From Pseudomonas capsici (GTDB taxonomy: Bacteria; Pseudomonadota; Gammaproteobacteria; Pseudomonadales; Pseudomonadaceae), in the NCBI RefSeq assembly GCF_017165765.1, contig NZ_JAFGZD010000004.1, positions 186,001 through 250,000 on the forward strand: a stretch of DNA of 64,000 bases, given 5' to 3'. Positions 7,202 to 17,459 of this stretch are shown here, in pieces. A program made the position numbers and the translations under genes. Each line of letters opens with the position of its first letter. The first letter of the stretch is position 1. The notes under the pieces were generated by a model, which saw nothing but the letters and a program-made list of their open reading frames with translations, searched no databases and was not told the origin of the DNA.

Positions 7202-8133
7202 GCCAAAAGACAGATTTTCCCTTCCGTGAATCTTCTCCCCATGAAGCAAGACTTCTAGCCAGTATTCCTTTGAGTTTTACACCCAAGGAAATTGATGTAA
7301 GCCCGGATGAACGCATGCTTTTCGTCTCCCATGACGATGGGACCGGGGTCAGCTTTATCGATATAGAGAGCCGTGAAGTCGTATCCCGTATCCAGAGGGA
7401 TTGTGTCGGCGATGTTGCCGTCAGCCCGGATGGACGCAAACTCTATGTCACCGGGCAGAATGAATGCTCTGTTATTGATATCCAGCGCAAGGCACTGGTG
7501 GCGATCCTCGACTCCGAGGGTGTCGATAAAATAGCGGCCAGCCCTGACGGGAGTTTCATATGCCTGTCGTTCCGCTATGCGCCCGGTGGTCTTGTCCGCA
7601 TGATTGACGCCTTTGACTACAATGCCGAAAGCGATTTCGATCTGGGCAAAATGTCGAATGCGGTTCTGGTCATGGCAATCAGTCCGCAGGGGCATTACAT
7701 CTATGCATCGGAACTTGCCGATGATCCGGACGGTATTGTCTCAATGATCGATACGCGGGATTACTCGCAAGTGGATATACCGGGTTTCAGAAACCCCTGT
7801 TCCATGTCGATCAGTGCGGATGGCAGCCTGCTGTATGTCGGCGGTTTTGATGAAATGTTCGTGACCGATACCGCAACGCACAAGATCCTGTATACGCTGG
7901 AGTTCGGTTCAAGGGGTTACCCCGTCAATATCATCGGGGGAACGCCGGATAATAGATATGTGTACGCCATTCACTCCTGCAATTTCGATCTGTACAGAAT
8001 CGATACGGTTGAAAGAACAGCCACGCGTATCGATTTCTTTCACTCTGTAGGCGGCGCAGTCTTGAACCGTGAAGGTGACCGTCTCTATACCACTCATCCA
8101 GACAGGCAGTGGATTTCCGTTTATGCCCTGTAA
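7165..8133 (+). CDS. Seven-bladed YVTN/NHL-like beta-propeller protein
   Basis: The 322-aa protein contains about seven repeats of the form SPDGRKLYVTG...SVIDIQRKALVAIL. The heads are DVSPDERMLFVSH, AVSPDGRKLYVTG, AASPDGSFICLSF, AISPQGHYIYASE, SISADGSLLYVGG, GTPDNRYVYAI and NREGDRLYTTH. This is the YVTN beta-propeller pattern seen in lactonase-fold and surface proteins. There is no signal peptide. The base composition is more AT-rich than its neighbours and no operon partner is evident, which suggests acquisition. The enzymatic or binding role cannot be read from the sequence. ATG 7165 is the first start in frame but has no good ribosome-binding site. Confidence 0.7.
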   Translation: MQRKIFTGTSFLSQKTDFPFRESSPHEARLLASIPLSFTPKEIDVSPDERMLFVSHDDGTGVSFIDIESREVVSRIQRDCVGDVAVSPDGRKLYVTGQNECSVIDIQRKALVAILDSEGVDKIAASPDGSFICLSFRYAPGGLVRMIDAFDYNAESDFDLGKMSNAVLVMAISPQGHYIYASELADDPDGIVSMIDTRDYSQVDIPGFRNPCSMSISADGSLLYVGGFDEMFVTDTATHKILYTLEFGSRGYPVNIIGGTPDNRYVYAIHSCNFDLYRIDTVERTATRIDFFHSVGGAVLNREGDRLYTTHPDRQWISVYAL

Positions 8134-8170
8134 TGCAGGCAATGCCTGATCCTGTAATGTGCAACTTGTC

Positions 8171-8200
8171 CGAAGGGTGATCAAAGTCATTCACCCTTCG
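8171..8200. terminator. Hairpin after the propeller gene
   Basis: CGAAGGGTGA (8171-8180) and TCACCCTTCG (8191-8200) are perfect 10-base arms around a 10-base loop, 37 bases after the propeller stop and before rlmJ. There is no U-tract. Confidence 0.5.
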
Positions 8201-8266
8201 CAACCGAAAGCCCTGTCTTGTTCCCGCCCGAGTTTTGTTAAACTGCGCAGCCTTCCAGGAGCTGCC

Positions 8267-9103
8267 ATGAATTACCGTCACGCCTTCCATGCCGGCAACC
8301 ATGCCGATGTGTTCAAACACCTGACACTGACTCGCTTGATCGCCCTCATGGCGCGCAAGGAGCAACCCTTCGCCTATCTCGATACCCACGCCGGGCTGGG
8401 GCTTTACGACCTCAAGGGCGATCAGGCCACTCGCACCGGTGAATGGCTGGAAGGGATCGCACGTTTGTGGAATGCCCCCGACCTGCCCGCGCTGGCAGCC
8501 GATTACCTGCAAGTGCTGCATGACATGAACCCCGATGGCGAACTGCGGTACTACCCGGGCTCGCCGGAGCTGGCCCGTCGCCTGACCCGTGAGCGCGAGC
8601 GTGTGCTGCTCAACGAGAAACACCCCGAAGACGGGCGGTTGCTCAAGGAAAACATGAAGGGTGATCGTCGCGTGGCCGTACACCTGGGGGAAGGCTGGCA
8701 TGTACCACGGGCCTTGCTGCCGGTTGCCGAGAAACGCGCGGTGATGCTGATCGACCCGCCTTTCGAGCAGCTCGATGAAATGAAACGCTGTGCAGTCGCC
8801 CTCAAGGAAGCCATTGGCCGCATGCGCCAGACCGTCGCCGCGATCTGGTATCCGGTCAAGGACCAGCGCCAGCTCAAGCGCTTCTACCAGGACCTGGCCG
8901 AAACCGGCGCGCCGAAGCTGCTGCGCGTCGAGCTTCATGTTCATCCACTGGACACCCCCGCAAGCCTCAACGGCTCAGGCCTCGCCATCGCCAACCCGCC
9001 CTGGGGGCTGGAAGAAGAACTGCGCGAACTGATGCCCTATCTGGCCGAGAAACTGGGGCAGACCCGGGGTGGCTGGACGATGGACTGGCTGATTGCGGAA
9101 TAG
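8267..9103 (+). CDS. rlmJ: RlmJ, 23S rRNA (adenine2030-N6)-methyltransferase
   Basis: This enzyme methylates A2030 of 23S rRNA using SAM. The 278-aa length is close to the 280 aa of the E. coli enzyme. It shows the N-terminal MNYRHAFHAGNHADVFKH signature, a SAM-binding YLDTHAGLGLYDL motif, and the N6-adenine methylase catalytic DPPF (D163). An upstream in-frame start at 8159 exists. ATG 8267 has AGGAG 5 bases before it and begins the family's usual N-terminus. Confidence 0.93.
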   Translation: MNYRHAFHAGNHADVFKHLTLTRLIALMARKEQPFAYLDTHAGLGLYDLKGDQATRTGEWLEGIARLWNAPDLPALAADYLQVLHDMNPDGELRYYPGSPELARRLTRERERVLLNEKHPEDGRLLKENMKGDRRVAVHLGEGWHVPRALLPVAEKRAVMLIDPPFEQLDEMKRCAVALKEAIGRMRQTVAAIWYPVKDQRQLKRFYQDLAETGAPKLLRVELHVHPLDTPASLNGSGLAIANPPWGLEEELRELMPYLAEKLGQTRGGWTMDWLIAE

Positions 9104-9110
9104 GGGGCAG

Positions 9111-9178
9111 AGCTGCAAGCTACAAGCCGCAAGCTTCAAGTCAAAAGCTTGTAGCTTGTAGCTTGTAGCTTGAGCTGC
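9111..9178. repeat. GCTTGTA tandem/inverted repeat between rlmJ and msrA
   Basis: Three tandem copies of the heptamer GCTTGTA on the plus strand (within 9148-9170) face a complementary AGCTGCAAGCTACAAGC arm (9111-9127), giving a long hairpin between two convergent genes. CTACAAGC repeats of this type are common in Pseudomonas intergenic regions. It could act as a bidirectional terminator. Confidence 0.6.
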
Positions 9179-9181
9179 CAG

Positions 9182-9829
9182 CTACGCTGGCAAACAAACC
9201 CCTGTCCCACCCAGCCCGCAATAACCCTGCGGGTTTTTTGCCAGGTATTGCTGGTGGTACGCCTCGGCGTAGTAGAAGGTTGGTGCCTGATCGATTTCGG
9301 TCGTGATCTCGCCCAGTCCTGCTTTGCTCAGCTCGGCCTGGAAGGCTTTTTCGCTGGCCTTGGCCGCTTCGAGCTGTTCTGGTGTGGTGCAGTAGATCAC
9401 CGAGCGGTACTGGGTGCCGATGTCGTTGCCCTGGCGCATGCCCTGGGTCGGGTTGTGCGCTTCCCAGAAGATCTTGAGCAGCGATTCGTAGCTGATTTCT
9501 TCCGGCTCATACACCACCAGCACCACTTCGCTGTGGCCGGTCAGACCCGAGCAGACTTCTTCATAAGTCGGGTTTGGCGTAATGCCGCCCGCATAGCCCA
9601 CGGCAGTGCTGACCACACCCGGTTGTTGCCAGAGGCGTCGTTCGGCACCCCAGAAGCAGCCCATGCCGAAGATCGCGAATTCGACCGTGCCCGAGAATGG
9701 ACCCAGCAACGGGTTGCCGTTGACGAAGTGCTGTTCGGGAACGGCGATAGGTGTTTCACGGCCTGGCAGTGCCTGCTGGGCAGTGGGGAGTACATTTTTG
9801 TTCACTAGAATTTCCGAGCGAAGAGTCAT
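9182..9829 (-). CDS. msrA: MsrA, peptide methionine (S)-S-oxide reductase
   Basis: This 215-aa thioredoxin-dependent enzyme reduces S-methionine sulfoxide in proteins. The catalytic motif [13 protein letters not shown] has its nucleophile at C58. The downstream GYAGG, Y-E-x-V and [19 protein letters not shown] blocks are all present. Two C-terminal cysteines (GYCGLGG and GVC) are the resolving residues. The order msrA-dipA matches PA5018-PA5017. It is convergent with rlmJ. Confidence 0.95.
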   Translation of the reverse strand: MTLRSEILVNKNVLPTAQQALPGRETPIAVPEQHFVNGNPLLGPFSGTVEFAIFGMGCFWGAERRLWQQPGVVSTAVGYAGGITPNPTYEEVCSGLTGHSEVVLVVYEPEEISYESLLKIFWEAHNPTQGMRQGNDIGTQYRSVIYCTTPEQLEAAKASEKAFQAELSKAGLGEITTEIDQAPTFYYAEAYHQQYLAKNPQGYCGLGGTGVCLPA

Positions 9830-9918
9830 GAACCATATCCTCTCGATAAGTGAAAACAGATTAGAGGGATAAACAGTCCGACAGTGTGCCCGAGAGTCCG
9901 GTGTACAGGGAAGAGGGG

Positions 9919-12612
9919 TCAGGCCGACGGTCGGCGCGTGTAGCGTTTCAGTTTTTCGATCAGTTCTTCGCCGGGGATCGGCTTGTCGAACAGGTAACCC
10001 TGGCCCACGTCGCAGCGATGGCGGCGCAGGAATTTCAGTTGTGCCGCCGTTTCTATGCCTTCGGCCACGACCTTGAGCTTGAGGTTGTGAGCCATGGCAA
10101 TCACCGCCGAGGTGATTTCCATGTCGTCCTCGTCATCCGGAATGTCCCGGATGAAACTGCGGTCGATCTTGATCACATCGATGGGGAATTTCTTCAGGTA
10201 GCTGAAGGATGAATAGCCGGTTCCGAAGTCATCCATGGCCAGCGACAGACCGAGCTTTTTCAGCGAGTCGAGTTGCTGGCGAGTATCTTCGGTGGCTTCC
10301 AGCAGCAGGCCTTCGGTCAGTTCCAGTTCCAGCAGGGACGCATCCAGCGCTTCCTCTTCAAGAATCGAGGCGATGGACGACACCAGGTCCGGGTCCGAGA
10401 ACTGCTTGGGCGAAACGTTGATCGCCACCTGCAGGTTGCCGAATCCGGCTTCGGTCAGCGCCTTGCTCATGCGACACGACTGACGGGCGACCCACTTGCC
10501 GATGGGGATGATCAGGCCGGTCTCTTCGGCCACGCTGATGAACTGATCCGGTCGGATCATGCCTTTTTCCGGATGGTTCCAGCGCAGCAGGGCTTCCATA
10601 CCCAGCAGGCGGCCGCTGCGCAGGCACAACTTGGGCTGGTAGAAGACTTCGAGTTCATTCTGGGTCAGGGCGCGACGCAGGTTGTTCTCGACGAACAGCT
10701 TGTAACTGGCTTCGGCATTGAGGGCTTCGGTAAATACCTGGACCTGATGTTTGCCGTTGGCCTTGGCCTTGTGCAGCGCCAGCCCGGCGTTTTTCATCAG
10801 AGTCTGCGGGTCGCGGCCATGCAGCGGCGCACAGGCCAGGCCTACGGAGCCGGTGACGCTGATCAACTGGTTGTCGACGAACATCGGCTTGTCCAGCGTC
10901 GCCAGAACCTGACTGGCAACGTTCTGTCCGGCCTCAAGCCCGCTGCGGTCGAGCAGCACGGCAAATTCGTTACTGGCAAAGCGCGCCAGAATGTCGGACG
11001 GGCTCAAGGTATTGCGCAGACGCCGGGCCAGGCTGATAAGCAGCTTGTCACCGGTCTGATGGCCCAGGCTGTCGTTGATACGCTTGAAGTTGTCGATATC
11101 CACCAGCAACAGGCTCATGGGCGTGTCGCTGTCCCGGGCGAAGCGTTCGTCCAGATTGCGAATGAAGGCTGGCCGGTTGCCCAGATTGGTCAGGTTGTCG
11201 GTGTAAGCCAGACGCTCGATACGCTGTTGCGCCAGCTTGCTCTGGGTGATGTCTTCGTAAATGCCGATGTAATGGGTCAGTTCGCGGTTGTCGCCATACA
11301 CCTTGGAAATCGACAACTGGCCCCAGTAGGGCTCCAGGTTCTTGCGTCGGCTCTTGAACTCGCCTTGCCAGCTGTTGCTCTTGTTCAGGCTGGAATTGGC
11401 ATCGAGCAGCAAGGCATTGAGGTTTTCCAGAGCCGGCAGTTCCGACAGCTTGTGGCCGTGGACCTCTTCGGAGCTGTACTGGGTGATAGCGGTGAAGCTC
11501 GGGTTGACGTACTCGACCATGCCGTCGCAGTTGACCAGCAGAAAGGCGTTGGCGCTTTGCTCTACGGCCCGCTGGAACAGGTACAGCGCATTGGTGGCGG
11601 CACGTCGGCTGTGGTTGTTGATGACCTGCGCGAACTGGTCGGCCAGCTCACCGGCGAAGGTTATTTCGTCGGGCTGCCACTCGCGTTCCGAGCCGGTCTG
11701 CTCCAGGCACAGCACGCCGACCACCTGGCCATCGATGCGGATACTGGCGTCCAGAATGGCATTGACGCCGCGGGGCAGCAGGGTATCGGCTATCTCGCGG
11801 GTGCGCGGATCGTTCTGTACGTTGCTGACGTCGATCGCCCGGCTGTTGTGCAGCGCGTCCAGATAATTGGGGTACTGGCTGATGTCCAGCGGCTTGCGCA
11901 CCTGATAGTCGCAGCTTTGCCGGTGATAGTCGGCAATCGACTCCAGGCGCTGCTCGTGCAGGCTCCAGATGCCGACCCGGTCGACATCGTAGATATCGCA
12001 GGCACTCTTGGTGATCAGTTCGGCGGCTTCCAGCACCGAGTTGGCGGTGTTGTAGCGGTGACGGGTCAGACGCAGGATCAGCTCCTGCTGGGCGCGAACC
12101 CTCTCCAGATGGGCGAGCTGATCGCGTTGCGCACGCTGATTGAGCTCCAGCGCGATCTGCAGGCGCGAGTTCTGGGTTTCCAGATCCGGACCGAAAGTCT
12201 GTGCTTCATCTGCGAACAGCCCCTCGACAACGAGGAAGTAGCCGCGCAGCAAATGACGATTGTGCTGTTTGTAGGCTTCACCGATTTCCAGAAGACCCAG
12301 CGGGCCTTTGGGGGTGTGCAGGGTATAGCGGACCAGATAGAAAGGAGTGGATGCCAGTTGCAACTGGATCTCGTCATGCAGCTTGTAGCGGGCCTCCGGC
12401 TCCATCAGGCTGGCGTAGGGCGAACCAATCAGGGCGCAGAGTTCCACGGCAGGCAGGCCGAACTGTTTTTCACAGTTAGGATCGAGAAACAGCAGCGCCC
12501 AATTGGCTTCATTAAGCCGCTCGAAACGCAGCATGCCCAGGCGCGAGGGCACAGGCAATTGCGTTACTACCTCGGCTGCCGTTCTGCCGGCAGCATCGGT
12601 TTGGCTTTTCAT
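9919..12612 (-). CDS. dipA: DipA-type c-di-GMP phosphodiesterase (PAS-GAF-PAS-GGDEF-EAL)
   Basis: This 897-aa cytoplasmic signalling protein is orthologous by length and place to P. aeruginosa DipA (PA5017), which degrades c-di-GMP and drives biofilm dispersal. Domains: an N-terminal PAS-like region (~20-140), a GAF (~190-340), a PAS with PAC (~350-470), a GGDEF (~475-635) and an EAL (~645-890). The GGDEF motif is degenerate (ASNEF), so no cyclase activity is expected. The EAL domain keeps MEALLRW, a Mg-binding ELTE and DDFGTGYSS, so it should be active. I start at ATG 12612; a TTG lies two codons upstream. Convergent with nothing: it follows aceEF on the same strand after two terminators. 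Confidence 0.9.
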   Translation of the reverse strand: MKSQTDAAGRTAAEVVTQLPVPSRLGMLRFERLNEANWALLFLDPNCEKQFGLPAVELCALIGSPYASLMEPEARYKLHDEIQLQLASTPFYLVRYTLHTPKGPLGLLEIGEAYKQHNRHLLRGYFLVVEGLFADEAQTFGPDLETQNSRLQIALELNQRAQRDQLAHLERVRAQQELILRLTRHRYNTANSVLEAAELITKSACDIYDVDRVGIWSLHEQRLESIADYHRQSCDYQVRKPLDISQYPNYLDALHNSRAIDVSNVQNDPRTREIADTLLPRGVNAILDASIRIDGQVVGVLCLEQTGSEREWQPDEITFAGELADQFAQVINNHSRRAATNALYLFQRAVEQSANAFLLVNCDGMVEYVNPSFTAITQYSSEEVHGHKLSELPALENLNALLLDANSSLNKSNSWQGEFKSRRKNLEPYWGQLSISKVYGDNRELTHYIGIYEDITQSKLAQQRIERLAYTDNLTNLGNRPAFIRNLDERFARDSDTPMSLLLVDIDNFKRINDSLGHQTGDKLLISLARRLRNTLSPSDILARFASNEFAVLLDRSGLEAGQNVASQVLATLDKPMFVDNQLISVTGSVGLACAPLHGRDPQTLMKNAGLALHKAKANGKHQVQVFTEALNAEASYKLFVENNLRRALTQNELEVFYQPKLCLRSGRLLGMEALLRWNHPEKGMIRPDQFISVAEETGLIIPIGKWVARQSCRMSKALTEAGFGNLQVAINVSPKQFSDPDLVSSIASILEEEALDASLLELELTEGLLLEATEDTRQQLDSLKKLGLSLAMDDFGTGYSSFSYLKKFPIDVIKIDRSFIRDIPDDEDDMEITSAVIAMAHNLKLKVVAEGIETAAQLKFLRRHRCDVGQGYLFDKPIPGEELIEKLKRYTRRPSA

Positions 12613-12824
12613 GAACAAACTCGCTTCCGGAATTCTGATCGCGGTAGGGCATTGGCCCGGATTACTTTCGCGTATGGCAAGGTTGCATCATGCGGCTCGG
12701 GCTTACAAGAGAGGGCGGTGGCTTAGTGCTATAAAAGTGTCAGCCGGTTGACCTGGTTCGCCAATAGAGTAGACAAGTGCAGAAACCGTGGAACTTTCCG
12801 AGCTACATAACCCGGACAGCGGAT

Positions 12825-12850
12825 AAAAAAAGCCCCGCTTGAGGGCGGGG
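12825..12850 (-). terminator. Intrinsic terminator of aceEF
   Basis: Read on the minus strand, a CCCCGC/GCGGGG stem with a short loop runs directly into seven U residues. It lies about 70 bases after the aceF stop and just upstream of dipA. Confidence 0.85.
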
Positions 12851-12889
12851 TTGAGGTTCGAGCGTGGCAGCTCGCAAATACATGGCAAA

Positions 12890-12907
12890 GCCCGCCATGG
12901 GGCGGGC
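12890..12907 (-). terminator. First hairpin after aceF
   Basis: GCCCGCC (12890-12896) pairs with GGCGGGC (12901-12907) around a 4-base loop, 10 bases past the aceF stop, followed on the minus strand by TTTGCC. It forms a tandem terminator with the hairpin at 12825-12850. The gap between dipA and aceF (12613-12917) otherwise holds nothing that looks coding. Confidence 0.65.
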
Positions 12908-12917
12908 CTGCTGAGGC

Positions 12918-14549
12918 TTACAGCAGAATCGTGCGGATATCCGCCAGCAATTCGCTCAAGCGCTTGGTGAAGCGGGCAGCAGCTGCGCCATTGATCACGC
13001 GGTGATCGTAGGACAGCGACAGAGGCAGCATCAGTTTCGGCTGGAAGGCTTTGCCGTCCCAGACTGGCTGGATGGTGGCCTTGGACACGCCCAGGATCGC
13101 GACTTCCGGTGCATTGACGATCGGCGTGAAGCCGGTGCCGCCAATGTGGCCGAGGCTGGAGATCGTGAAGCATGCGCCTTGCATGTCGTTCGCGGTCAGC
13201 TTCTTGTTGCGGGCCTTTTCAGCCAGTTCGGCTGCTTCGGCTGCCAGTTGCAGCAGGTTTTTCTGGTCGACGTTGCGGATCACAGGGACCAGCAGGCCGT
13301 CCGGGGTGTCCACGGCGAAGCCGATGTGCACGTATTTCTTGCGGATGACCGCTTTACCGCTTGGTGCCAGCGAAGCGTTGAAGTCCGGCAGTTCCTTGAG
13401 CAGGTGCGCGATGGACTTGAGCAGCAGTGGCAGGATGGTCAGCTTGACGCCAGCCTTCTCGGCAACGGCTTTCTGCGCGACACGGAAAGCTTCCAGGTCG
13501 GTGATGTCGGCCTGGTCGAATTGCGTGACGTGCGGAATGTTCAGCCAGCTGCGGTGCAGGCCGCTCGCGCCCAGTTGCATCAGGCGGGTCATCGGCACTT
13601 CTTCGATCTCGCCGAAACGGCTGAAATCGACTTCAGGAATCGGCTGGATGCCCGCGCCGCCGCTTGCGCCACCGGCTGGTGCTTCCTTGGCCTTCTGCAT
13701 CATGGCCTTGACGTAAACCTGTACGTCTTCTTTCAGCACGCGGCCGTGTGGGCCGGTTGCGCTGACGGCGCTCAGCTCGACGCCGAACTCGCGAGCCAGT
13801 TGGCGAACCGCCGGGCCTGCGTGAACCTTGGCACCGCTTTGGGCCGGAGCCGGAGCCGGAGCTGGTGCTGCTTCGGCCTTGGCGGCAGGTGCTGGAGCCG
13901 GAGCTGCTTCAGCCTTGGCCGGAGCCGCTGCCGGAGCGCTGGCAGCCGGAGCCGGTGCAGCGGCAGGCGCTGCGCCTGCGACTTTCAGCTTCAGGATCAG
14001 GTCGCCGGTACCGACTTCCTGTTCCAGCTTGACTTCAACGCTCTCGACCACGCCTGCGGCAGGAGACGGGATCTCCATGCTGGCCTTGTCGGACTCCAGG
14101 GTGATCAGCGACTGATCGGCCTGGATGCTGTCGCCTGGCTTGACCAGGACTTCAATGATCTTGGCCTTGCCCGACGAACCGATATCAGGAACGTGGATGT
14201 CCTGAACGGTAGCGCTGGCAGCAGGTGCCGGTGCAGCGGCTGGCGCTTCGGCCGGTTTCTCGGCAGCGGCTGGAGCCGGTGCTGGTTCGGCAGCAGCAGC
14301 CGGGGCAGCCGCTTCGCCTTCGACTTCCAGCTCGAACAGCTCGTCGCCTTCTTTCAGGCGGTCGCCCAGCTTGACCTTCATGGCCTTGATGACGCCGGCC
14401 TTGGGAGCAGGGATTTCCATGCTCGCCTTGTCGGACTCCAGGGTCAGGATGCTCTGGTCTGCTTCGATGCGATCACCGACCTTGACCATCAACTCAATGA
14501 CTTCACCTTCACCGTTGCCGATGTCGGGTACGCGAATTAACTCACTCAC
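12918..14549 (-). CDS. aceF: AceF, pyruvate dehydrogenase E2 (dihydrolipoyl acetyltransferase)
   Basis: E2 core of the pyruvate dehydrogenase complex, 543 aa. Domains in order: lipoyl domain 1 (ESDKASM, lipoyl K41), an Ala/Pro linker, lipoyl domain 2 (K155), a second Ala/Pro linker, the peripheral-subunit-binding domain (GPAVRQLAREFGVELSAV), and the acetyltransferase domain ending in YDHRVINGAAAARF with the catalytic histidine. Two lipoyl domains rather than the three of E. coli is normal for Pseudomonas. The start is GTG 14549, with AAGGAGA 7 bases upstream. A longer frame begins at 14603 but lacks that signal. It lies downstream of aceE in one transcription unit. Confidence 0.95.
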   Translation of the reverse strand: MSELIRVPDIGNGEGEVIELMVKVGDRIEADQSILTLESDKASMEIPAPKAGVIKAMKVKLGDRLKEGDELFELEVEGEAAAPAAAAEPAPAPAAAEKPAEAPAAAPAPAASATVQDIHVPDIGSSGKAKIIEVLVKPGDSIQADQSLITLESDKASMEIPSPAAGVVESVEVKLEQEVGTGDLILKLKVAGAAPAAAPAPAASAPAAAPAKAEAAPAPAPAAKAEAAPAPAPAPAQSGAKVHAGPAVRQLAREFGVELSAVSATGPHGRVLKEDVQVYVKAMMQKAKEAPAGGASGGAGIQPIPEVDFSRFGEIEEVPMTRLMQLGASGLHRSWLNIPHVTQFDQADITDLEAFRVAQKAVAEKAGVKLTILPLLLKSIAHLLKELPDFNASLAPSGKAVIRKKYVHIGFAVDTPDGLLVPVIRNVDQKNLLQLAAEAAELAEKARNKKLTANDMQGACFTISSLGHIGGTGFTPIVNAPEVAILGVSKATIQPVWDGKAFQPKLMLPLSLSYDHRVINGAAAARFTKRLSELLADIRTILL

Positions 14550-14701
14550 AATGTTTCTCCTTCGCAGAACCTGCTCATTCGATTGCGCCGTATCCAGTTG
14601 CAACGAAACAGCGTTGGATGCTCATTTACGGGTGTAAATTCCGCATCCTCGGCTGTTTCACGCCTTTGAACGGCGCAGGTTACCGATTTTGAAGCAGGCT
14701 C

Positions 14702-17347
14702 TTAACAGTCCAGTGGGTTGCGTTTTTCAGGATCGATACCGAACTTGGCAATGGCCTCGGCCACGACTTTAGGTTCGATGTCGCCACGGTCAGCCAAGGC
14801 TTCCAGAGCTGCCAGCACCACGAAGTTGCGGTCGACTTCGAAGAAGTGACGCAGCTTGCGGCGGCTGTCGCTACGGCCGAAACCGTCGGTACCCAGCACT
14901 TTGTATTCCTTGGATGGAACCCACTGACGGATCTGGTCAGCGAACAGCTTCATGTAGTCGGTGGAAGCGATGACCGGACCTTTACGGCCGCTCAGGCACT
15001 GCTCGACGTAGGTCTGCTTCGGTTTCTGGCCAGGGTGCAGACGGTTCGAGCGTTCTACCGCCAGGCCGTCACGGCGCAGTTCGTTGAAGCTGGTGACGCT
15101 CCATACATCGGCGCCGATGTTGAACTCGTCGCGCAGGATCTTCGCCGCTTCGCGGACTTCACGCAGGATGGTACCCGAGCCCAGCAGTTGAACGTGGTGA
15201 GCAGCAGCCCTGGTGTCTTCTTCGAGCAGGTACATGCCCTTGATGATGCCTTCCTCGGCGCCTGCCGGAATGGCTGGCTGGGTGTAGGCTTCGTTCATCA
15301 CGGTGATGTAGTAGAAGATGTCCTGTTGTTCTTCGGTCATCTTCTTCATGCCGTCCTGAATGATCACCGCCAGCTCGTAGCCGTAGGTCGGATCATAGGT
15401 GCGGCAGTTTGGAACGGTGGCAGCCAGGATGTGGCTGTGGCCGTCTTCGTGCTGCAGGCCTTCGCCGTTGAGCGTGGTGCGGCCGGCGGTGCCGCCGATC
15501 AGGAAACCACGGGTACGGCTGTCGCCAGCGGCCCATGCCAGATCGCCGATACGCTGGAAGCCGAACATCGAGTAGAAGATGTAGAACGGCAGCATCGGCT
15601 GGTTGTGGTTGCTGTACGAAGTACCGGCAGCGATGAACGACGACATGGCGCCGGCTTCGTTGATGCCTTCTTCGAGGATCTGGCCCTTCTTGTCTTCGCG
15701 GTAGAACATCACCTGGTCTTTATCGACTGGCTCGTAGAGCTGGCCGACGGACGAGTAGATGCCCAACTGACGGAACATGCCTTCCATACCGAAGGTACGG
15801 GCTTCGTCCGGGATGATCGGAACGATGCGCTGGCCGATTTCCTTGTCCTTGACCAGTTGCGCCAAGATGCGCACGAAGGCCATGGTGGTGGAGATTTCGC
15901 GGTCGCCCGAGCCGTCCAGAATCGCTTTCAGCGTTTCCAGTGGTGGCGTCGGGATGCTGATGCTCTTGGCGCGGCGCTGTGGTACGAAACCGCCCAGGGC
16001 GCTGCGGCGCTCGGCCAGGTACTTGGCTTCGGCGCTGCCTTCTTCCGGACGGAAGAACGGCAGGTTTTCCAGATCGGCGTCCTTGATCGGCACGTCGAAG
16101 CGGTCACGGAAGTGACGCAGGCTGTCGACATCGACTTTCTTGGTGTTGTGCGCGGTGTTCTTGGCTTCGCCTGCACCGGTACCGTAACCCTTGATGGTCT
16201 TGGCCAGGATGACAGTCGGCTGGTCCTTGTGGTTGACCGCCTGATGGTAGGCCGCGTAGACCTTGTACGGGTCGTGACCGCCACGGTTGAGTTTCCAGAT
16301 CTCGTCGTCGGACAGGTCTTCGACCATGGCCTTGAGCTCAGGCGTGTTGAAGAAGTGCTCGCGAACGAACGCTCCGTCTTTTGCCTTGTAGTTCTGGTAC
16401 TCGCCGTCGATGACTTCGTCCATGCGGCGTTGCAGGGCACCGTTGGTGTCCTTGGCCAGCAGCGGGTCCCAGAAACGGCCCCAGATGACCTTGTTGACGT
16501 TCCACTGGGCACCACGGAACACGCCTTCGAGTTCCTGGATGATCTTGGCGTTGCCGCGAACCGGGCCGTCGAGGCGCTGCAGGTTGCAGTTGATGACGAA
16601 GATCAGGTTGTCCAGCTTCTCGCGACCGGCCAGGGCGATTGCGCCCAGGGATTCCGGCTCGTCGGTCTCGCCGTCGCCCAGGAAGCACCATACCTTCTGC
16701 TTGCCTGCCGGGATGTAGCCGCGGTTTTCCAGGTACTTCATGAAACGCGCCTGGTAGATCGCCTGGATCGGACCCAGACCCATGGAGACGGTCGGGAACT
16801 GCCAGAAATCAGGCATCAGCCATGGGTGCGGGTACGAGGACAGGCCATTGCCATCGACTTCCTGACGGAAGTTGTTCATCTGGTCTTCGCTGATGCGGCC
16901 TTCGAGGAACGCACGGGCATAGATGCCCGGAGAGGCGTGGCCCTGGAAGTAGATCAGGTCGCCGCCGTGCTCGTCGGTCGGGGCCTGGAAGAAGTAGTTG
17001 AAACCGATGTCATACAGCGTCGCGCTGGAAGCGAAGCTGGAAATGTGACCGCCCAGGTCCGGGTCGTTCAGGTTGGTCTTGACGACCATTGCCAATGCGT
17101 TCCAGCGTACCAGCGAGCGAATGCGGCGTTCCATGAACAGGTCGCCAGGCATGCGTGCTTCGTGGGTAACCGGAATGGTGTTGCGGTATGGCGTGGTGAT
17201 GGCGTACGGCAGCTGCGAACCACTTCTAGTGGCCAGCTCGCCCATACGGGTCATCAGGTAATGAGCACGGTCTTCGCCTTCTTTGTCGAGAACCGATTCC
17301 AGGGCGTCCAGCCATTCCTGGGTTTCGACGGGATCGAGGTCTTGCAT
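14702..17347 (-). CDS. aceE: AceE, pyruvate dehydrogenase E1
   Basis: Homodimeric-type thiamine-diphosphate E1, 881 aa, which decarboxylates pyruvate and acetylates the lipoyl groups of AceF. The ThDP motif GDGETDEPES...NCNLQ is near residues 223-255. FQGHASPGIYARAF and the GLQHEDGHSHI active-site loop are also clear. ATG 17347 has GGAG 7 bases upstream. The aceE-aceF gap of ~150 bases has no strong terminator. Paired GTAGT-N3-ACTAC operators lie ~110-180 bases upstream of the start. Confidence 0.96.
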   Translation of the reverse strand: MQDLDPVETQEWLDALESVLDKEGEDRAHYLMTRMGELATRSGSQLPYAITTPYRNTIPVTHEARMPGDLFMERRIRSLVRWNALAMVVKTNLNDPDLGGHISSFASSATLYDIGFNYFFQAPTDEHGGDLIYFQGHASPGIYARAFLEGRISEDQMNNFRQEVDGNGLSSYPHPWLMPDFWQFPTVSMGLGPIQAIYQARFMKYLENRGYIPAGKQKVWCFLGDGETDEPESLGAIALAGREKLDNLIFVINCNLQRLDGPVRGNAKIIQELEGVFRGAQWNVNKVIWGRFWDPLLAKDTNGALQRRMDEVIDGEYQNYKAKDGAFVREHFFNTPELKAMVEDLSDDEIWKLNRGGHDPYKVYAAYHQAVNHKDQPTVILAKTIKGYGTGAGEAKNTAHNTKKVDVDSLRHFRDRFDVPIKDADLENLPFFRPEEGSAEAKYLAERRSALGGFVPQRRAKSISIPTPPLETLKAILDGSGDREISTTMAFVRILAQLVKDKEIGQRIVPIIPDEARTFGMEGMFRQLGIYSSVGQLYEPVDKDQVMFYREDKKGQILEEGINEAGAMSSFIAAGTSYSNHNQPMLPFYIFYSMFGFQRIGDLAWAAGDSRTRGFLIGGTAGRTTLNGEGLQHEDGHSHILAATVPNCRTYDPTYGYELAVIIQDGMKKMTEEQQDIFYYITVMNEAYTQPAIPAGAEEGIIKGMYLLEEDTRAAAHHVQLLGSGTILREVREAAKILRDEFNIGADVWSVTSFNELRRDGLAVERSNRLHPGQKPKQTYVEQCLSGRKGPVIASTDYMKLFADQIRQWVPSKEYKVLGTDGFGRSDSRRKLRHFFEVDRNFVVLAALEALADRGDIEPKVVAEAIAKFGIDPEKRNPLDC

Positions 17348-17459
17348 GGCTTGCTCCAGGGCGGAAAGGCTTCCAGAATCGGTTGCCTGAGTTTGCGACT
17401 GGCCTTTTGGGCAGACGACATAAAATTCTTGGATTACCGGAGGGTTGTTCCGGCGGCGT

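Noticed and set aside
7060..7242. 60-codon minus-strand frame in the propeller upstream region
   Set aside because: No ribosome-binding site and it overlaps the better-supported plus-strand ORFs.
10273..12726. 817-codon open frame opposite dipA
   Set aside because: It is the complement of a well-supported gene; high GC and codon bias leave the antisense frame open. No ribosome-binding site or recognisable domain.
13002..14540. 512-codon open frame opposite aceF, with Arg/Ser/Cys repeats
   Set aside because: Repeats are the complement of the Ala/Pro linkers and lipoyl domains of AceF.
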